Assembly: GCA_026929865.2 (NCBI GenBank)
Contig: CM049413.1
Span: 10,858,001 to 10,922,000, forward strand
Length of the DNA stretch: 64,000 bases
Direction of reading: 5' to 3'
Source of the DNA: Hyperoplus lanceolatus
Lineage: Eukaryota > Chordata > Actinopteri > Uranoscopiformes > Ammodytidae
The stretch's first letter is position 1; the number at the start of each line of letters is the position of its first letter. Below, piece after piece: positions 10,835 to 40,620 of the stretch. The notes below the pieces were generated by a model. It did no database searches and was not told where the DNA came from. It saw only the letters and a list, made by a program, of their open reading frames with translations. The position numbers and the translations under genes are program-made.

Positions 10835-13813
10835 GTAAGCAGAGCCTTTTATCTGTCCCACTTTACTGATTAATGTCTGTTGTTCGTGCATATGTTTCGG
10901 AAGGAGCCAAGTGTGAATAGACGGACCATTGAAAGTTATTAAGTGAGGATGAGTGAAGTATATGGATGTTCTCCTGACAGCTTCACAGTTTGTGAAGCAC
11001 TGAATGTCTGTTTAAACTCGTGTGTCGCTGTCCGTGGTGCTGAAACTCGTTCTCAAGTCTCCCAACCAGCGCTGCACAGTCTCCTTTTTGCTGTTTGCAT
11101 TTCATCTGGCTTCTGTCAGAAACACTGATCGTTGCCATAATGTCTGTCTCCTTCATGGGATTTTCTAGTAAGCGACTATGTTGCCGCTAATGCAGCCTTC
11201 CATTAGTGTAGTACTACAGTGCTTGGTGAGGCAGTGTGCAACAGAAAGTGAGAACGTGGCAACAGGTTGCTCGATAGAACTTTTTGTTGTACTTACATCG
11301 CTTACATTGCATGATAGTTTACAAAAGATGCTGTGATATTATGACTTGTTTTGTGTGAATCCATAAAGTTTCATATCAGGTATGTTAGGATCAGAAGGAT
11401 ATGAAGACTCCTTGCAGCCAGGTGTTTGACTGAAACAATATGTGCTTTGCAAGGTTATCACAAAATTGCACAGCAGTCAGTTAACAGTGGGGACTGTATT
11501 TTGTTTGCTTGAAAGAGAAGAAAAGGAGATACTCCTATGTCATAGAATTCACCATAGAGATACCAATCAATAGGTAACTGAGCAAACACATACACACTCT
11601 CCAAACTTTGTCCCAAGATGCAGGGAGTTGCTGTCAGCAATCTGCAGTGATTTGCTTCATTTTGCTGTTGTTGTTTTTGCTGTCACATGGATTTGCAACA
11701 AAGTCACAGAGTAATCTAGTTTTCTTGCACATGTGTGCAAGTATCAGCACCCGGTACAGTAAAGGGAAAAATAAAGCATTAGCTATTTGTGGATGAAGGA
11801 TGACCTGCTGTTATGGCTACAAAAAAAATATTTTCTTAAGCCCATTTCAGCAAGAGGGAGAAAAAAAGGAGGTTGGGTAATTGGGATCTCCTCTCTATCT
11901 TAAATATTGCACCCTCACATACTAACACAAACACATGAGGCAAAAACGTATTGTTTAATATTGGGGAAAATATCTTATTTTCAACAACAATCAGACAGAA
12001 TAGCTCAATTGTCAAAGTTTAATGGAGGAAAGTCTGGCTGTAGAATCCTGTACCAGCTACCAGCGCTGCAGGTGTATGCATCAGAGAATAGTCAGCAGTT
12101 TTCAGGCTGTCTCATTTATCTCTCTGCAGCTTTCTGGTTCAGGTGGTCATGCAAATGATTTAGTCATCTGCAGATGGTGACAATGACACATCTCATGATA
12201 CGCCTGTGTTTCTCTTGCTTATTAACTTGGTATGAGTTATTTCAATCTTTCTGTATGTGTGAGGGTTGTGTATTTCAAACCAAGCTGGAAAAAGAAGAAA
12301 CTGTCTCCATAACAACAGACAGCCCACTCTAGCCTACTTTGCACAAATGTTGTTGACGACAGCAACTGGATGAGAGAGAAAGGGGTAAACACAGAGACTG
12401 TGTTCTCCCGCCACAGCTGGACCTCTTTCATTTCACTGTGTGCCTCGTCAGATGCTCATTCATGGAGCTTCCGGTTGTTGGAAGGCGGGAGACAGAGAGA
12501 GAGAGAGAGACACCCACCTACACAAAGCAAAGGTCTTTGCTGTGCCGCTCACATTGAGGCGAGGAAGGGGTTGGAGGGAGGCTTTGGAGACGTGAAAAGG
12601 AGAGGCGAGGAACGTAATTATGAGTTCTCTGCCTGAAGAGGGCAGGTGCTTCTCAAAGTGAATGTCGCTATAGGCATCAATTATGCTGCTATCTCTCTGC
12701 ACTGCCCCTTCTTTGTAATTAACCTCTCGGTCACATACAGAAAATGCAGGCATTTTTTGCTAAGCCTCCATTGACAGATTGTGCTTCCTTCATGCAGACA
12801 TCATATTATTCCTGATCATATCTATTTGTTCTAGTTAGCCTCAGATTATGTTTTTAGTCTGTTTTACACTAAGTAGGAAAACATGAGAAGGCAGAAAAAT
12901 AAACCGGAGCGTGTTTGAAAGATGTTGCTGAGCAACTTCACCATGACATAGGCTCTGCACTCTTTCTTCAGACATGGTTAGTCATTGAGTGGCTAGGGTC
13001 AGGGTCTCTACAAGTAAAGTCTAGTAAGCATGTTTGCAAGATGATTAACATCTTGAGGGCAAAGTAAAAAATAATATATTGTGGATGCCTCATTTAAATG
13101 CATGTAGCCCCTCTGCAGATTAGCATAAAGGTGCATAATTTGAGTAGTTTCAGTAATGCATCTTGCTCACCTTGCATGCATTTGAATGAATGTGCAAGAG
13201 TGACTGTCATTTGTCGCAGATGCATATTTCCTTTCATTCTGTGCATGTAATGCAGGGAAAATTCCCAAAGCAATTTTTGAAATGCCACAGCAGGGTATGT
13301 AATCACACTTCAAAATGACCATTTCTCTTGTTTACCATTCAGAAGGAGTGTGTATTGCACACATAACAGAACCTAATCAGCGTGTGTGTAGTTGCCAGTG
13401 GCAATGCTTCTACGGACGTCAGACTGACGCACATGTTTCGCGCTTCAGTTCTGTGTGTGGGAGGAAAGAGCAAGAGCTTGGAGATATCAGCCTGCTGTAA
13501 AGGACTGTAATTGCTGTGCCTGAGCATTTATGTCCTGAATAACTGGGCATTTCAGATCAGTGAATCTGCTTGAAATGCATTGATAGTGATCAGAGACTAA
13601 TGGTTTCTGCATGAATATCAACTCAACATGGGTCAATTACAATACATCTTATGAATATTATAGCAATTAAATTATACAAATAAAAAGCATTTAATTCCTG
13701 AGAACACTCTTATCCTGCAAACTGATATCCAGTGTTTTGTTCTGATCATTTAGATGGTGAAGTAAACTTACAGATTTTTTTTCCCCTCTTTTTCATTCCC
13801 TGTCTATGTGCAG
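10835..13813 (+). other. adgrb1: adgrb1 leader intron
   Basis: This is a non-coding interval between the predicted leader exon and the exon carrying the start codon. It holds only short chance ORFs and no repeat that I can name. The acceptor TGTGCAG|CTCCCC follows a T/C-rich tract. Confidence 0.5.
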
Positions 13814-14024
13814 CTCCCCTACTGATACGGACATCACAAATTGTCTGATACACTAAATACCTGCAAATTCAACCATTCCTCAGAGGCGGTTTTCATTGAA
13901 GTCAAACAATCTTAAAACAAGTGCAGTAGCTTGCAAACAAAGAAGTCAAAGAAACAACCTGCTACAACCTGCAAATCAGATTTTTAAAAAACGAGACCAT
14001 CCCTCTACCTAGAGCCGATCCCCA

Positions 14025-31506
<17,482 letters not shown>

Positions 31507-33540
31507 GGAGAAAGCAGAGGGGGCTAGAGAAAGCCACCTTGATTTCACCTTGATCACCTTATTTTGGTTTGGGAAATGGGATCCAAGTCCTGGATAGAGT
31601 AGAGGGGGGAAAAACCGAGAAAGTTGGTCCCAGAATCAATGTCTTCAAACCGTCAGCCAGAAGCAGGAAGGAAGAGATGGAGGTGGTGGTGGTGGTTAAA
31701 TGTAGCTTCTCCGTGTGGAGCATCTCGTGTCAGAGTGCTCTGGAGGTTCAGAGGGTTAGTGGAGCACTCAGTGGTTGCCATGGACCGGGACTGGCTATGG
31801 TTCCATTAACGCTGCACTGCCGAGAGATTTCCCTGATCCCCCCTTCAGCCTGGGTTCAGTAAAGAAAGATGTGGTCGACATGTTTGTGCTTCTTTTTTCC
31901 TTCAACTCAGCTTTGGAGAAAAATCCAAAAAATCTATATTACAACCCGGTGTCTCCTCCCTGCTTCTCGGGAGGAACAACCGGGGGGAAAAAACTCTTGA
32001 CTTGCTCCTTTTCCAGCCGAGTTACCTTCCAGAATAGGACAAGGCAAGAGGAGCATAAGAGAGCAGCTTCATGCTTGGAGTCCAACACTCTGCACTTCTT
32101 CAGTAGATGGGCACACACACGCATTTTGTTTTTGTTTTTTTTGCTCCTATTTTGTTACATTTTTCTCTTTGTGTGTTTTTTGGAACACCTGGAACTGATT
32201 CAGAAAGCCTAAAACAAGACTCTCTGTACTGAGAATATAACTCCTCTACTGGAGAAAAAGGCTTCATCATGCTGACAGTATTTCTCACTGCTGTTATCAC
32301 CAGGGTTATTTTTATTCCAATGATTATTGTCAGTGTTATGATTAGCAGTGTTATTGTCATTATTGAGTTTATAGCCTCTATAGTTTGAATTGTAATCCCC
32401 TCCATGACTGTCAGGCACAAGTTGTATTGTTTTGTGACTCACAATATTAGGCTCCAAAAAGAAAAAGAAAAAAGAATGCATCTGTAATGTGTTGCAATGG
32501 ACTGCATCGGGACAAACACACTGAGTGGTGATGGTGAGGTGTGTGGTGGTTAAAGCTGGTTTTCTCCAGCATTCTACACCGACACCAGGATGAACACAGA
32601 CTCTCACACAGGAAGAGCAGTGCACTCTTGGGGAAAACGTTGGGTGGTTTAAGTGAGGAGGTGGGGGGGGGGGGATCCTCCCCCCCGCCTCTCAGCTGGC
32701 AACAAGATGCAGGCTCTTCCATGTCATACATGCGGAATTTTTTGAGTCAAGAGGTCGGCCTGACCTTTTTCATCATCGCCCCTTTTTGTTTCTCAGCCTT
32801 GCAGGACTCTTGGACCGAGCAGAGGCTCCCTGACGCTGGCGTGACTTCCAGTGCGGCGTCAGGTCCTCCAGACTTTAACACATTTTGTGTTTTCAGCCAT
32901 CAGTGTGAAATAGTGCAATATGATGGGCGCTTGATGCTCAAGCAAACTGACTGACATTTTTGATTTAGGCAGTATTTTTTCTTACCAATGTTTAAAAACT
33001 TTTGTACCATCTTCCTCACATCTACAGAGCATAAATAGATGCTTTATGAGAATATTGTATGACAAATCTGTATTAGTAATTCAAAGAATTTAATCACTTA
33101 GAGATTTGGTAGCACAAGACTCCATATTTTGGAGCTCTCTGTGACACAAGTAGATAATTATACTTCTATAAAGCAAACATTATATTGAGTGAATGATAGC
33201 CTATGAGTATCTCTAAACTGTGCTTCAGGATATTTGTGATTACTCTCTGCTGCGTAGCGATGGGTAATTGAACCTCATGTCTTCTGTCAAAGTGTGTTTT
33301 ATATAACCTTGTCGGTTACTCAATAGTATGTACTACCAGCCGAATCCCCTTTCCCTTCAAATCCCCCTGCCCCGCCCTCAGTCCGATTCATACCTCGAGT
33401 TACTCGTATTGGATACCAACTTGTATCTTTCTTGTCAAAACCTTGTTTTTTATGTTACGTTTGACCGCCTGTTGATGTACAGTTTTCACAGCACAAAATG
33501 AATGTGACTTATTTCTAATAAAAACAAAAACTATATTACA
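31507..33540 (+). other. adgrb1: adgrb1 3'UTR
   Basis: About 2 kb of non-coding sequence runs from the stop codon to a consensus poly-A signal. It includes a G-run (32664-32674) and T-rich stretches. ORFs inside it are short and unsupported. Confidence 0.75.
33517..33522 (+). terminator. adgrb1: adgrb1 poly-A signal AATAAA
   Basis: This is a consensus hexamer followed within about 25 nt by likely cleavage sequence (CTATATTACATGA) and then a GT-rich stretch (ATGTGGTTCTCATTTC). Confidence 0.65.
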
Positions 33541-33545
33541 TGAAT

Positions 33546-34767
33546 AATGTGGTTCTCATTTCTTTATTGATGGATAAGCACATTGTACCAGTGAAAATAC
33601 AACTTTGAATCTCTCTCAATTTTTAAGTCTTGGCAATCATGATTCAAAACAAATGAACCAACTTCTTCACCTGCAGCCGAGCTGGCATGATGTCTGACAG
33701 CAATATGGTAGGCTAGAACAAAACATATCAGCTCCTAAAAATAAAAGTTAATGGGTAAAAATCACCACAACAAACTGCAAGTGCTGCATTATGTAAAAAA
33801 GTGAGACTTTTGCACCCATGCCACATTAAAGCCTCTGGCAATCATTTTGCACCCTAAATATAGATGTGATTTGCAGGTACGAAAACAGCAATCTCTTTAA
33901 GATGATAGAAGTGCAATTCTCTCTGTTCTATTTTCATGCTTCCAAGAAGGCAAATCATCACAGAGGGAAAACCATCTATGAAGTTGAGTAATAAGAAAAC
34001 AGACAAATTTGACAGAAACCCAAACCTGAATATGGCCTCTTTATAAAAATAGGACATGTCGTCAACTGTTTAAAATTAGTTTTTTCTGCAGTGTTTCGAC
34101 TCTGCCTTCTCTCTTCTTCATTTAATTGTTCATCCTCATCTTCATTGTATTGATCGTTTTAATTGAAACAGTGAGTTGTAATTCTGCTGCAAAGAAGCAT
34201 ATGCAAAAAAGGAGAGTCATCCATTTGTTTAAGCACAGCTCATTTTGTGAGGTCATCTGGAGAGCAACTTGACTTTGGTGCATATGGTGCTGCACTGTAT
34301 AGGTGCCGTTTTCCAACCGCATTTAATACTTGCATCACATGATGTGAGCACCATGTTCTCTGTGGCGTCGGAATGTTTTCTGGCTTTGTGAAACATTTTG
34401 TGAAAATGTATTTTTCACACCAAAAAATCGTCTGTGCAGGCTGCTAATGACAAGTCGGAGCAAGTTATGCCACCAGGGCCGTCGTATAGGGGGTAAAGGT
34501 TATGACGATTATAAGGGCCCACAGCCAGCTAGGGCCCACACAGCCCCCAGTAGAATCTACGACAAAATGATTATGCATACAGTGAACTAATATATAATCA
34601 TACGAAGGAGTCCAAATTAAAACAAAGCCACAAGTCATACGATATTCTAATTTTAATAATGTCAATAACCCCCTTGGCCCCTTCTTAAAAAATGGTTTGG
34701 TCCACCCCGCGGTTCGTTCTTCCTCATTGGAATTAAGTGAGCGCGAGCGAACTCCAGCAGGGCGAGG
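33546..34767. other. Intergenic stretch, no gene seen
   Basis: The sequence is AT-rich with no supported ORF. From about 34468 it turns into GGGCCC-containing repeat sequence (CAGGGCCGTCGTATAGGGGG), similar in wording to 35918-35950. Confidence 0.5.
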
Positions 34768-34878
34768 ATGTCCCCAAAAAAGCACAAGTTCGCACACCAG
34801 ATAAGAGTTGAGAAGGAGGCCAGGAGTATAAGCAGCAGAGCAGGGGCCCAGGACATCAAAAACTTTTTCCTAAGAATG
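34768..34878 (+). pseudogene. hAT-like transposase leader fragment
   Basis: An ATG opens 37 codons (MSPKKHKFAHQ, EKEARSISSRAGAQDIKNFF) and ends at a donor-like ATG|GTGAG. A short basic leader ending in I-x-N-F-F and a splice donor is the layout I associate with the first exon of hAT-type transposases of the ZMYM1/DUF4371 kind in fish. No downstream transposase frame survives, and a MITE-like element sits 210 bp further on. This assignment is by resemblance only. Confidence 0.35.
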
Positions 34879-35087
34879 GTGAGAGTAAAACTACAGAGGG
34901 AGGCTGAAACAATTAGCCTGCTACTTGTTCATTCATAACATTACCTTTGACGGGGTGCAGGCTGAATCCTACGTTAGCTGTCATCTGGCCGCGCTACACT
35001 CTGATCAAGTCGCCAGTTCATAAAAAAAAAAAAAAGTCGCCAGTTCATTGTAGAGCAACGGTTTCTACAGTGACTATGGTTGCGTTC

Positions 35088-35779
35088 CGAATCGCATACT
35101 TTCTACTATATAGTATGTAGAAAAAAGATTTAGGATGTCCCGATTCTTGTGGCCAGATTTAGGATGGTTAGAATACCCGGATGGTCTACTTCATGCGGCC
35201 AAGATTGTTAGTGTTGAAAAGTGCATCCTATTTGGGCGATTCTGACCCACAATCCAGTGCGCACGTGAAGTGACGTAACATCGACGAAGCCTATAGGTCC
35301 ATGTTATGAAAACAAACGGGGATGCGACGGATATGAAAGCAAGAGGCAAGATCAAGGCGCAATGTTATGATGAATTAAGAGAGAAAAGTATGTCCCAATA
35401 GTATGCCTACTGCATCCTAACTAGATTCTTTTTATCGTCAGATGTAGTATGTAGAATAGAAAAAAGAAAGAGTATGCGATTCGGAACGCAACCTTAGTGT
35501 TGAAAAGTGCATCCTATTTGGGCGATTCTGACCCACAATCCAGTGCGCACGTGAAGTGACGTAACATCGACGAAGCCTATAGGTCCATGTTATGAAAACA
35601 AATGGGGATGCGACGGATATAAAAGCAAGAGGCAAGATCAAGGCGCAATGTTATGATGAAATAAGAGAGAAAAGTACGTCCCAATAGTATGCCTACTGCA
35701 TCCTAACTAGATTCTTTTTATCGTCAGGTGTAGTATGTAGAATAGAAAAAAGAAAGAGTATGCGATTCGGAACGCAACC
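35088..35779. mobile_element. TIR element with internal tandem duplication
   Basis: The left end GGTTGCGTTCCGAATCGCAT (35088-) is the inverse of ATGCGATTCGGAACGCAACC ending at 35493 and again at 35779. A 286-bp unit, 35208-35493, is repeated directly at 35494-35779 with only a few substitutions. The structure is therefore left TIR, unit, right TIR, unit, right TIR. There is no coding capacity, so this is a non-autonomous DNA transposon. The family is unknown and no clear target-site duplication was found. Confidence 0.85.
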
Positions 35780-35917
35780 ATTGTGTTTAAAACATATTAC
35801 TGTCTGACAGTGCTCCAGTAGCCTATGCGCCCATCCAGAGGCTGCATTGAATTGTATTATGACGCATTCAACTTCTACTCGGTAATTATGAGCATCTGAC
35901 GATGGTCAGTTACGTTC

Positions 35918-36170
35918 AGGGCCGTCGGACTGCGGACAGGCTTGGGGGGGCCCAAGGCAGAGGGGGGCTGCACCCAAAAAAAATAAAAACGTATTTTTAT
36001 TTTTATTTTTTACTGGCTCAATATAGGCCCCTGATCTTTGAAGGCCCAGAACATTTTTATTTAGGAAGAAAAAAAACGGATATCAGGGGCCTTTCATTCG
36101 TCAGTACATTTGTTATTTTTTAAATAACATTGTTCAGGACTACGAAGATCGCCGGCCTATATTGGGCCAT
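35918..36170. repeat. GGGCCC-type repeat with inverted arms
   Basis: The segment around 36017-36050 (CAATATAGGCCCCTGATC) is roughly the inverse of 36130-36166 (GATCGCCGGCCTATATTG). It has no ORF of note and is probably part of a dead DNA transposon. Confidence 0.5.
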
Positions 36171-36317
36171 TAAAAAAATACAAACGAAGGGAAAAAATTC
36201 CTGAAGCTGACTGGATTTTTTAAACATGTACATTTCTTCTTTCTGTTTTTTGGTCATTCTGTGTCTATACATTATTCTAGAAAATAGTACTAAATAGCTT
36301 ACATAGGAAACAGTTGA

Positions 36318-36420
36318 TTTAGCCTTAGTTTTCTTCTCAAAGTGCACCAGATTGATGAATTTTACTTTAACATTTAAAAAAAAATCTTCCGGGGCAGCAT
36401 TCCCCCGGACCCCCCTACAA
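36318..36420 (-). repeat. Dispersed repeat, uninterrupted copy
   Basis: Read on the minus strand this gives AATCTGGTGCACTTTGAG flanked by TTTTTTTTAAATGTTAAAG. The same order is present at 38965-39015 continuing at 39620, where a 595-bp element interrupts it, and in a more diverged form at 4515-4595. Confidence 0.75.
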
Positions 36421-37265
36421 GGTCCAGGGTCCACGACACAGTCTGCCAAATTCCTGTGAGAAACACTGTGTGTGTGCATGGTTATTAAGAGTCATTATAC
36501 CAGGGGTTGTGTTCAAGTATGCGTAATGATTTGGTCATTCTTCAATAGAAACATTATGTTGTTATCTGGCTCAGAGAGGGACCAGTCACTCATAAATTTT
36601 GGACTATAGACAAACATAGCTTTTACATGTTTGTATTGTAAGACCGCCTCTCAGAGGGCCCATCAGGACTTCCTGTATAGGGGCCCAGAAAGTGGTGCAA
36701 CGCCCCTGTATGCCACATCTGAAGTGTGACTCCAAAAATATACAGAGTCACTGGGGCCCATCATTACTTGATATTTCCTGCAGAATGTTCCAATCAGTGG
36801 AGAAGAAAACAGATTGAAATGGAGGAAAACATGCACGGCACGCACATAAAAGTGTGTAAATGCAAACACATTTTGATGCTATGATTAATGTTCACATACA
36901 CAAAACAAAAAATAAGACATGGTTGTTAAATGATACATCCTTGTTCATCATGATAAACCACCTCGCATGAAGGTGCAAGTGGCAGCAAATTCCCAATATG
37001 CAATTTGTTTGCCCACTAAAACACATAGGCCTATAACAGACAGTTGGTATGCAGGCAGCCATGAAGAAGCCCAGGCCATTGCATTTTAAATCATATCTAT
37101 ATATCTCCTCATCAGCCGTAAACATATCCAATCCAATTAAAATCACAGTAATTGGTATATGCAGATGCAGTGCCCGTGTGTGACAAACACATCCCAATGC
37201 TGATATGTGTATAATCCTATAAATTATAAATTGTGAAAGACAACACCCTGACACTAACACACTAA

Positions 37266-37302
<37 letters not shown>

Positions 37303-38940
37303 CTCCTTATTCTCATTTCAACTCCCCCCACAACCCCAACCCCTCCCCCTCCTCCCAGTGTGAAGCCCAGTATCAATTAGCACCTCGCTGGCAGTAACAG
37401 AGAGGTCCTGCCTGCCTCTTAATTGACGGCTGTTGCCATAGAAACAGCTGATGCTAATCCACAAGAGGGGCGGAGAGGCGAAGTTCTTTACACTCCCAAA
37501 GAGAAGTGAAAGCATGGAGAAGAGAAGACGCCATATCTTCCCACAGGCAGTGAGGTCTCCTTGAGGATTGTCAGCGCTAGATGAAAATCATTGTTCATCT
37601 TTTAGTTAACATTTAATATTAAGCTCAAGGAAATTAAATACAATAAAATCTTTGCTAACCTTGAACCCACCTTGGGATACACTTAATGGACAATTTTTAA
37701 ATTTTCTATCCAAAATTGTGACTTCATGTGCAGGATATTTTAACTGATATAAAAGTCATGTTACAATATTATATTACTTATTTTTTTGTAAATACACCTG
37801 AAGAACTAAATTTTCAATTTAAACTGGATGACGTTGACTAAACCCAATTCTTAGCTCTCGTTAGATCTTTTAGAATGACAAAATACTTGTGCTTTAATGA
37901 ATATAAAAACCTCGCAACCTATCCCTTGAAATTGTCATTTTGAGAAGCTCGATGCAGAGCACATACACAATATTACATATCAAATAAAAAGGCTGAGGAA
38001 AACAGTGCAGTAGCTCATCTGATTTAGCCTATACTGGAGAGAAGCAGTGATTAGAGAGACTGTGTTGCAATTAAAAAGGATTGGTTAATGGATTAAATCC
38101 CTGGAACCAGTCGATGTCTTTCAATTAATGTCCCTGCAAACTGCTATCATATAGTGCAGCAAGACACTGAAGCACCACCAGCTCGCTGATACGAATTATG
38201 AGACATCTGCTTCATGCCTGTACACTGTTTATGTAAATTAATGCAGGCAAGCATACAATCAAAGCAGCCTCCTGTGCAGTTTAATACAAACCAATACACA
38301 ATTACAGCAATAGCGTTTGGAAACAGCAGTTACTATTGACAATATTGATATTTAAAAAATTACGTATAACTCCAAAAACAGGACTCAGAAGTCAGCAGAG
38401 CTTTCGTATGTCTTTGTGACAGTCTAAACAAAATCAGATTACATTGTGGTGCTGTGTTTGTTACAAAACTGCTCTGGTTCCAAGTCATTACTGAGGAGGG
38501 CGTGGGGGGGGGGGGGGGGGAGTCCAGCTCTGAAGATTAGCCACATCCATTGTTTTCAGATGGGAACAGATCTGAAAAAAGCAAGACTGAAATGCTGAAA
38601 CCGCCGGCTTGTCTGTTTTTTTTTTTTGTTTTTTTTCGTTTTTGCTTGCAATCACAGAGCACTCAAAGAATCAGCACATGGAATGGTGAGAAGGACTGTG
38701 GTCATTGAGATTATGAGTAACATATAATATACATTATATACAACATAATGTATCTTTTTTTTTTAAATCGCAGTATTAACTGTAGGCAGCCTGAGCTGAT
38801 TGAAGAGAAAGCTTTGGGACTGGGCAACCTGGATGGTGGTAGTCCAGAGCTATATACTATACACATAGATATATAGTATTTCCACTATTGGCTCCAATGT
38901 CCAGCTGGGTGAAAATAGTAGCCAGCCGAGGTCACAACTC
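36421..38940. other. Intergenic stretch, no gene seen
   Basis: There is no supported ORF or RNA gene. It contains a (CA)n run at 37267-37301, a G-run at 38503-38520 and T-runs near 38617-38638 and 38756-38764. Confidence 0.5.
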
Positions 38941-38959
38941 TGCTTGGGGGATCCGGTGG

Positions 38960-39990
38960 TATGCCCCCCCGGGAGATTTTTTTTTACCTTTTTAAAGTCA
39001 AATGCATGAATCTGGTAGCCTGGCTCCGCCCGCCCGCCTACTTCCGGCCAAATTTCATTTTCCCTTCAGTAGTCAGTCTGGGTGTACAGCGCATTTCCCA
39101 GATTCTCCGGAGAATCTACGATCGGCCAATCAGCGAACAGAGCGAGTGGCTGAGAACGCTCCAGTTTCAGTTGAATGCTGCGTTGCTTTATACTCGGAAG
39201 AAGGAGATTTCCGACTTGGTAGTTCCGAGTTCCGACCTGTCTGTGTTCCAGTGCATCTGCTCGCGAAAGAATGGACGCCTAAAACCTTTCTCGTCCAAAT
39301 AACTAAACGTTAGGCTCTAACAAGTTACTGTTGCCAGGTACCGGTAGATTCATAGACTACAATATGTAGTGAAGTTGGAAATTTCCGAGTTCCCTGTCCA
39401 ACTGGAAGGCACCATCAAAAGCCGGCTCATGACACACGTGATGACCAAACGTGATGCGGTTGGCTAATCCAGAGTGGCACTGGGCAGATCCAATAGTTTT
39501 AAACTTCGACAGACACCCGCCTCCAAGTGAGTTAACGTTTGCCAATTACAGCACTTCCAGACCATCTGTACAAATGAAATGAAGTACGGTGGTCTGGTTG
39601 GACCAGGCTATGAATCTGGTGCACTTTGAGAGGAAAATTAAGAGGCTAAATCTGAGGAATTTTGTGTGAACAAATAATTTGGAGACACTGGGTCGGATGA
39701 ATTAGAAGCTATTGAAGAAAGACACATAGATTTTCCATAGAAATATAAATTTGAAATAATATAAAAATATTATGCAGGGTCCTCTGGGATGGGCTTGGTG
39801 CTCTTTTTCTTTTACGGGACATATTTTTCTGTAATATAATGAATTCATTTAAATGCAGTGAGAGGAACGAAGCAGAAGAACTCTGTTGTCCAGTTATCTT
39901 TTTTCCACAGATGAGGCTGAAATAGGCTATAGACTATACACAGTGCATGGGCAACTGAGGGCAGTCCCATTTTCAAATATTTTTAAATAA
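38960..39990. repeat. Interspersed repeat copy B, host of a nested insertion
   Basis: The outer sequence is two known dispersed segments: the GCACTTTGAG repeat (38965-39015 plus 39620-39670), and the inverse of copy A (39690-39990). The 595-bp element at 39016-39610 splits the first. No intact coding region remains. Confidence 0.7.
39016..39610. mobile_element. Nested non-autonomous DNA transposon with 9-bp TSD
   Basis: The ends are TAGCCTGGCTCC and, inverted, TAGCCTGGTCCA. They are flanked by perfect direct repeats TGAATCTGG at 39007-39015 and 39611-39619. The host repeat has a single uninterrupted counterpart at 36318-36420, which serves as an empty-site comparison. There is no ORF matching a transposase. 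An 8-9 bp duplication fits hAT, Merlin or Mutator-like mobilisation; I cannot choose between them. Confidence 0.85.
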
Positions 39991-40194
39991 ACTCAATACA
40001 CACTGTGCATGCCATGGAATTGAACGTGACGTGATCAATTAACTTCGGATTACCTCCCAGGTGAACTGATTCAATTATTAAGCTATTAACTATCTACCAA
40101 AACATTGTATTCCTTTTATTGTATGATAATTTACATCTATATGATATGATGTTGATATCAAACACACAAACAAAAAAAATAAATAAATAAAAAA

Positions 40195-40464
40195 ATAAAT
40201 TGGGGGGGCCCCCCTGGCAGTCGGGACCCTAAGCAACCGCTCATTTCGCTTATGCCTCGGGCCGGCTCTGCTGACCAGTGACCACTATAAGCGGGTGGGT
40301 AACTTGGAGGCAGGCTGTCTTGCCTACCCAATAATACAATTAGAAGCAATGCATGGTAATGGTATATTATTTAGTATTAATTAATTGTCTGAATTTTACT
40401 TGACATTTTCTTGGACAGCGAATGAACAGGTCCATCCGATAGTGGGTCTGGACTTCCACCTAAA

Positions 40465-40526
<62 letters not shown>

Positions 40527-40620
40527 TTTTGATTGGGTGGGCACAGCCCACATTTGGGTGGGCACGGTCCACCCTGGGCCCTGGCTACCGCCGGCCCTGG
40601 GCGTGAATGAGTAAGGCTGC
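40195..40620. repeat. GGGCCC repeat, (TA)n and T-run
   Basis: GGGGGGGCCCCCC at 40201-40213 and GGGCCGGCTCTGCTG at about 40259-40273 (also found at about 2684-2698) mark transposon debris. A (TA)n run at about 40468-40510 followed by T22 is a low-complexity insertion point. Confidence 0.6.
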
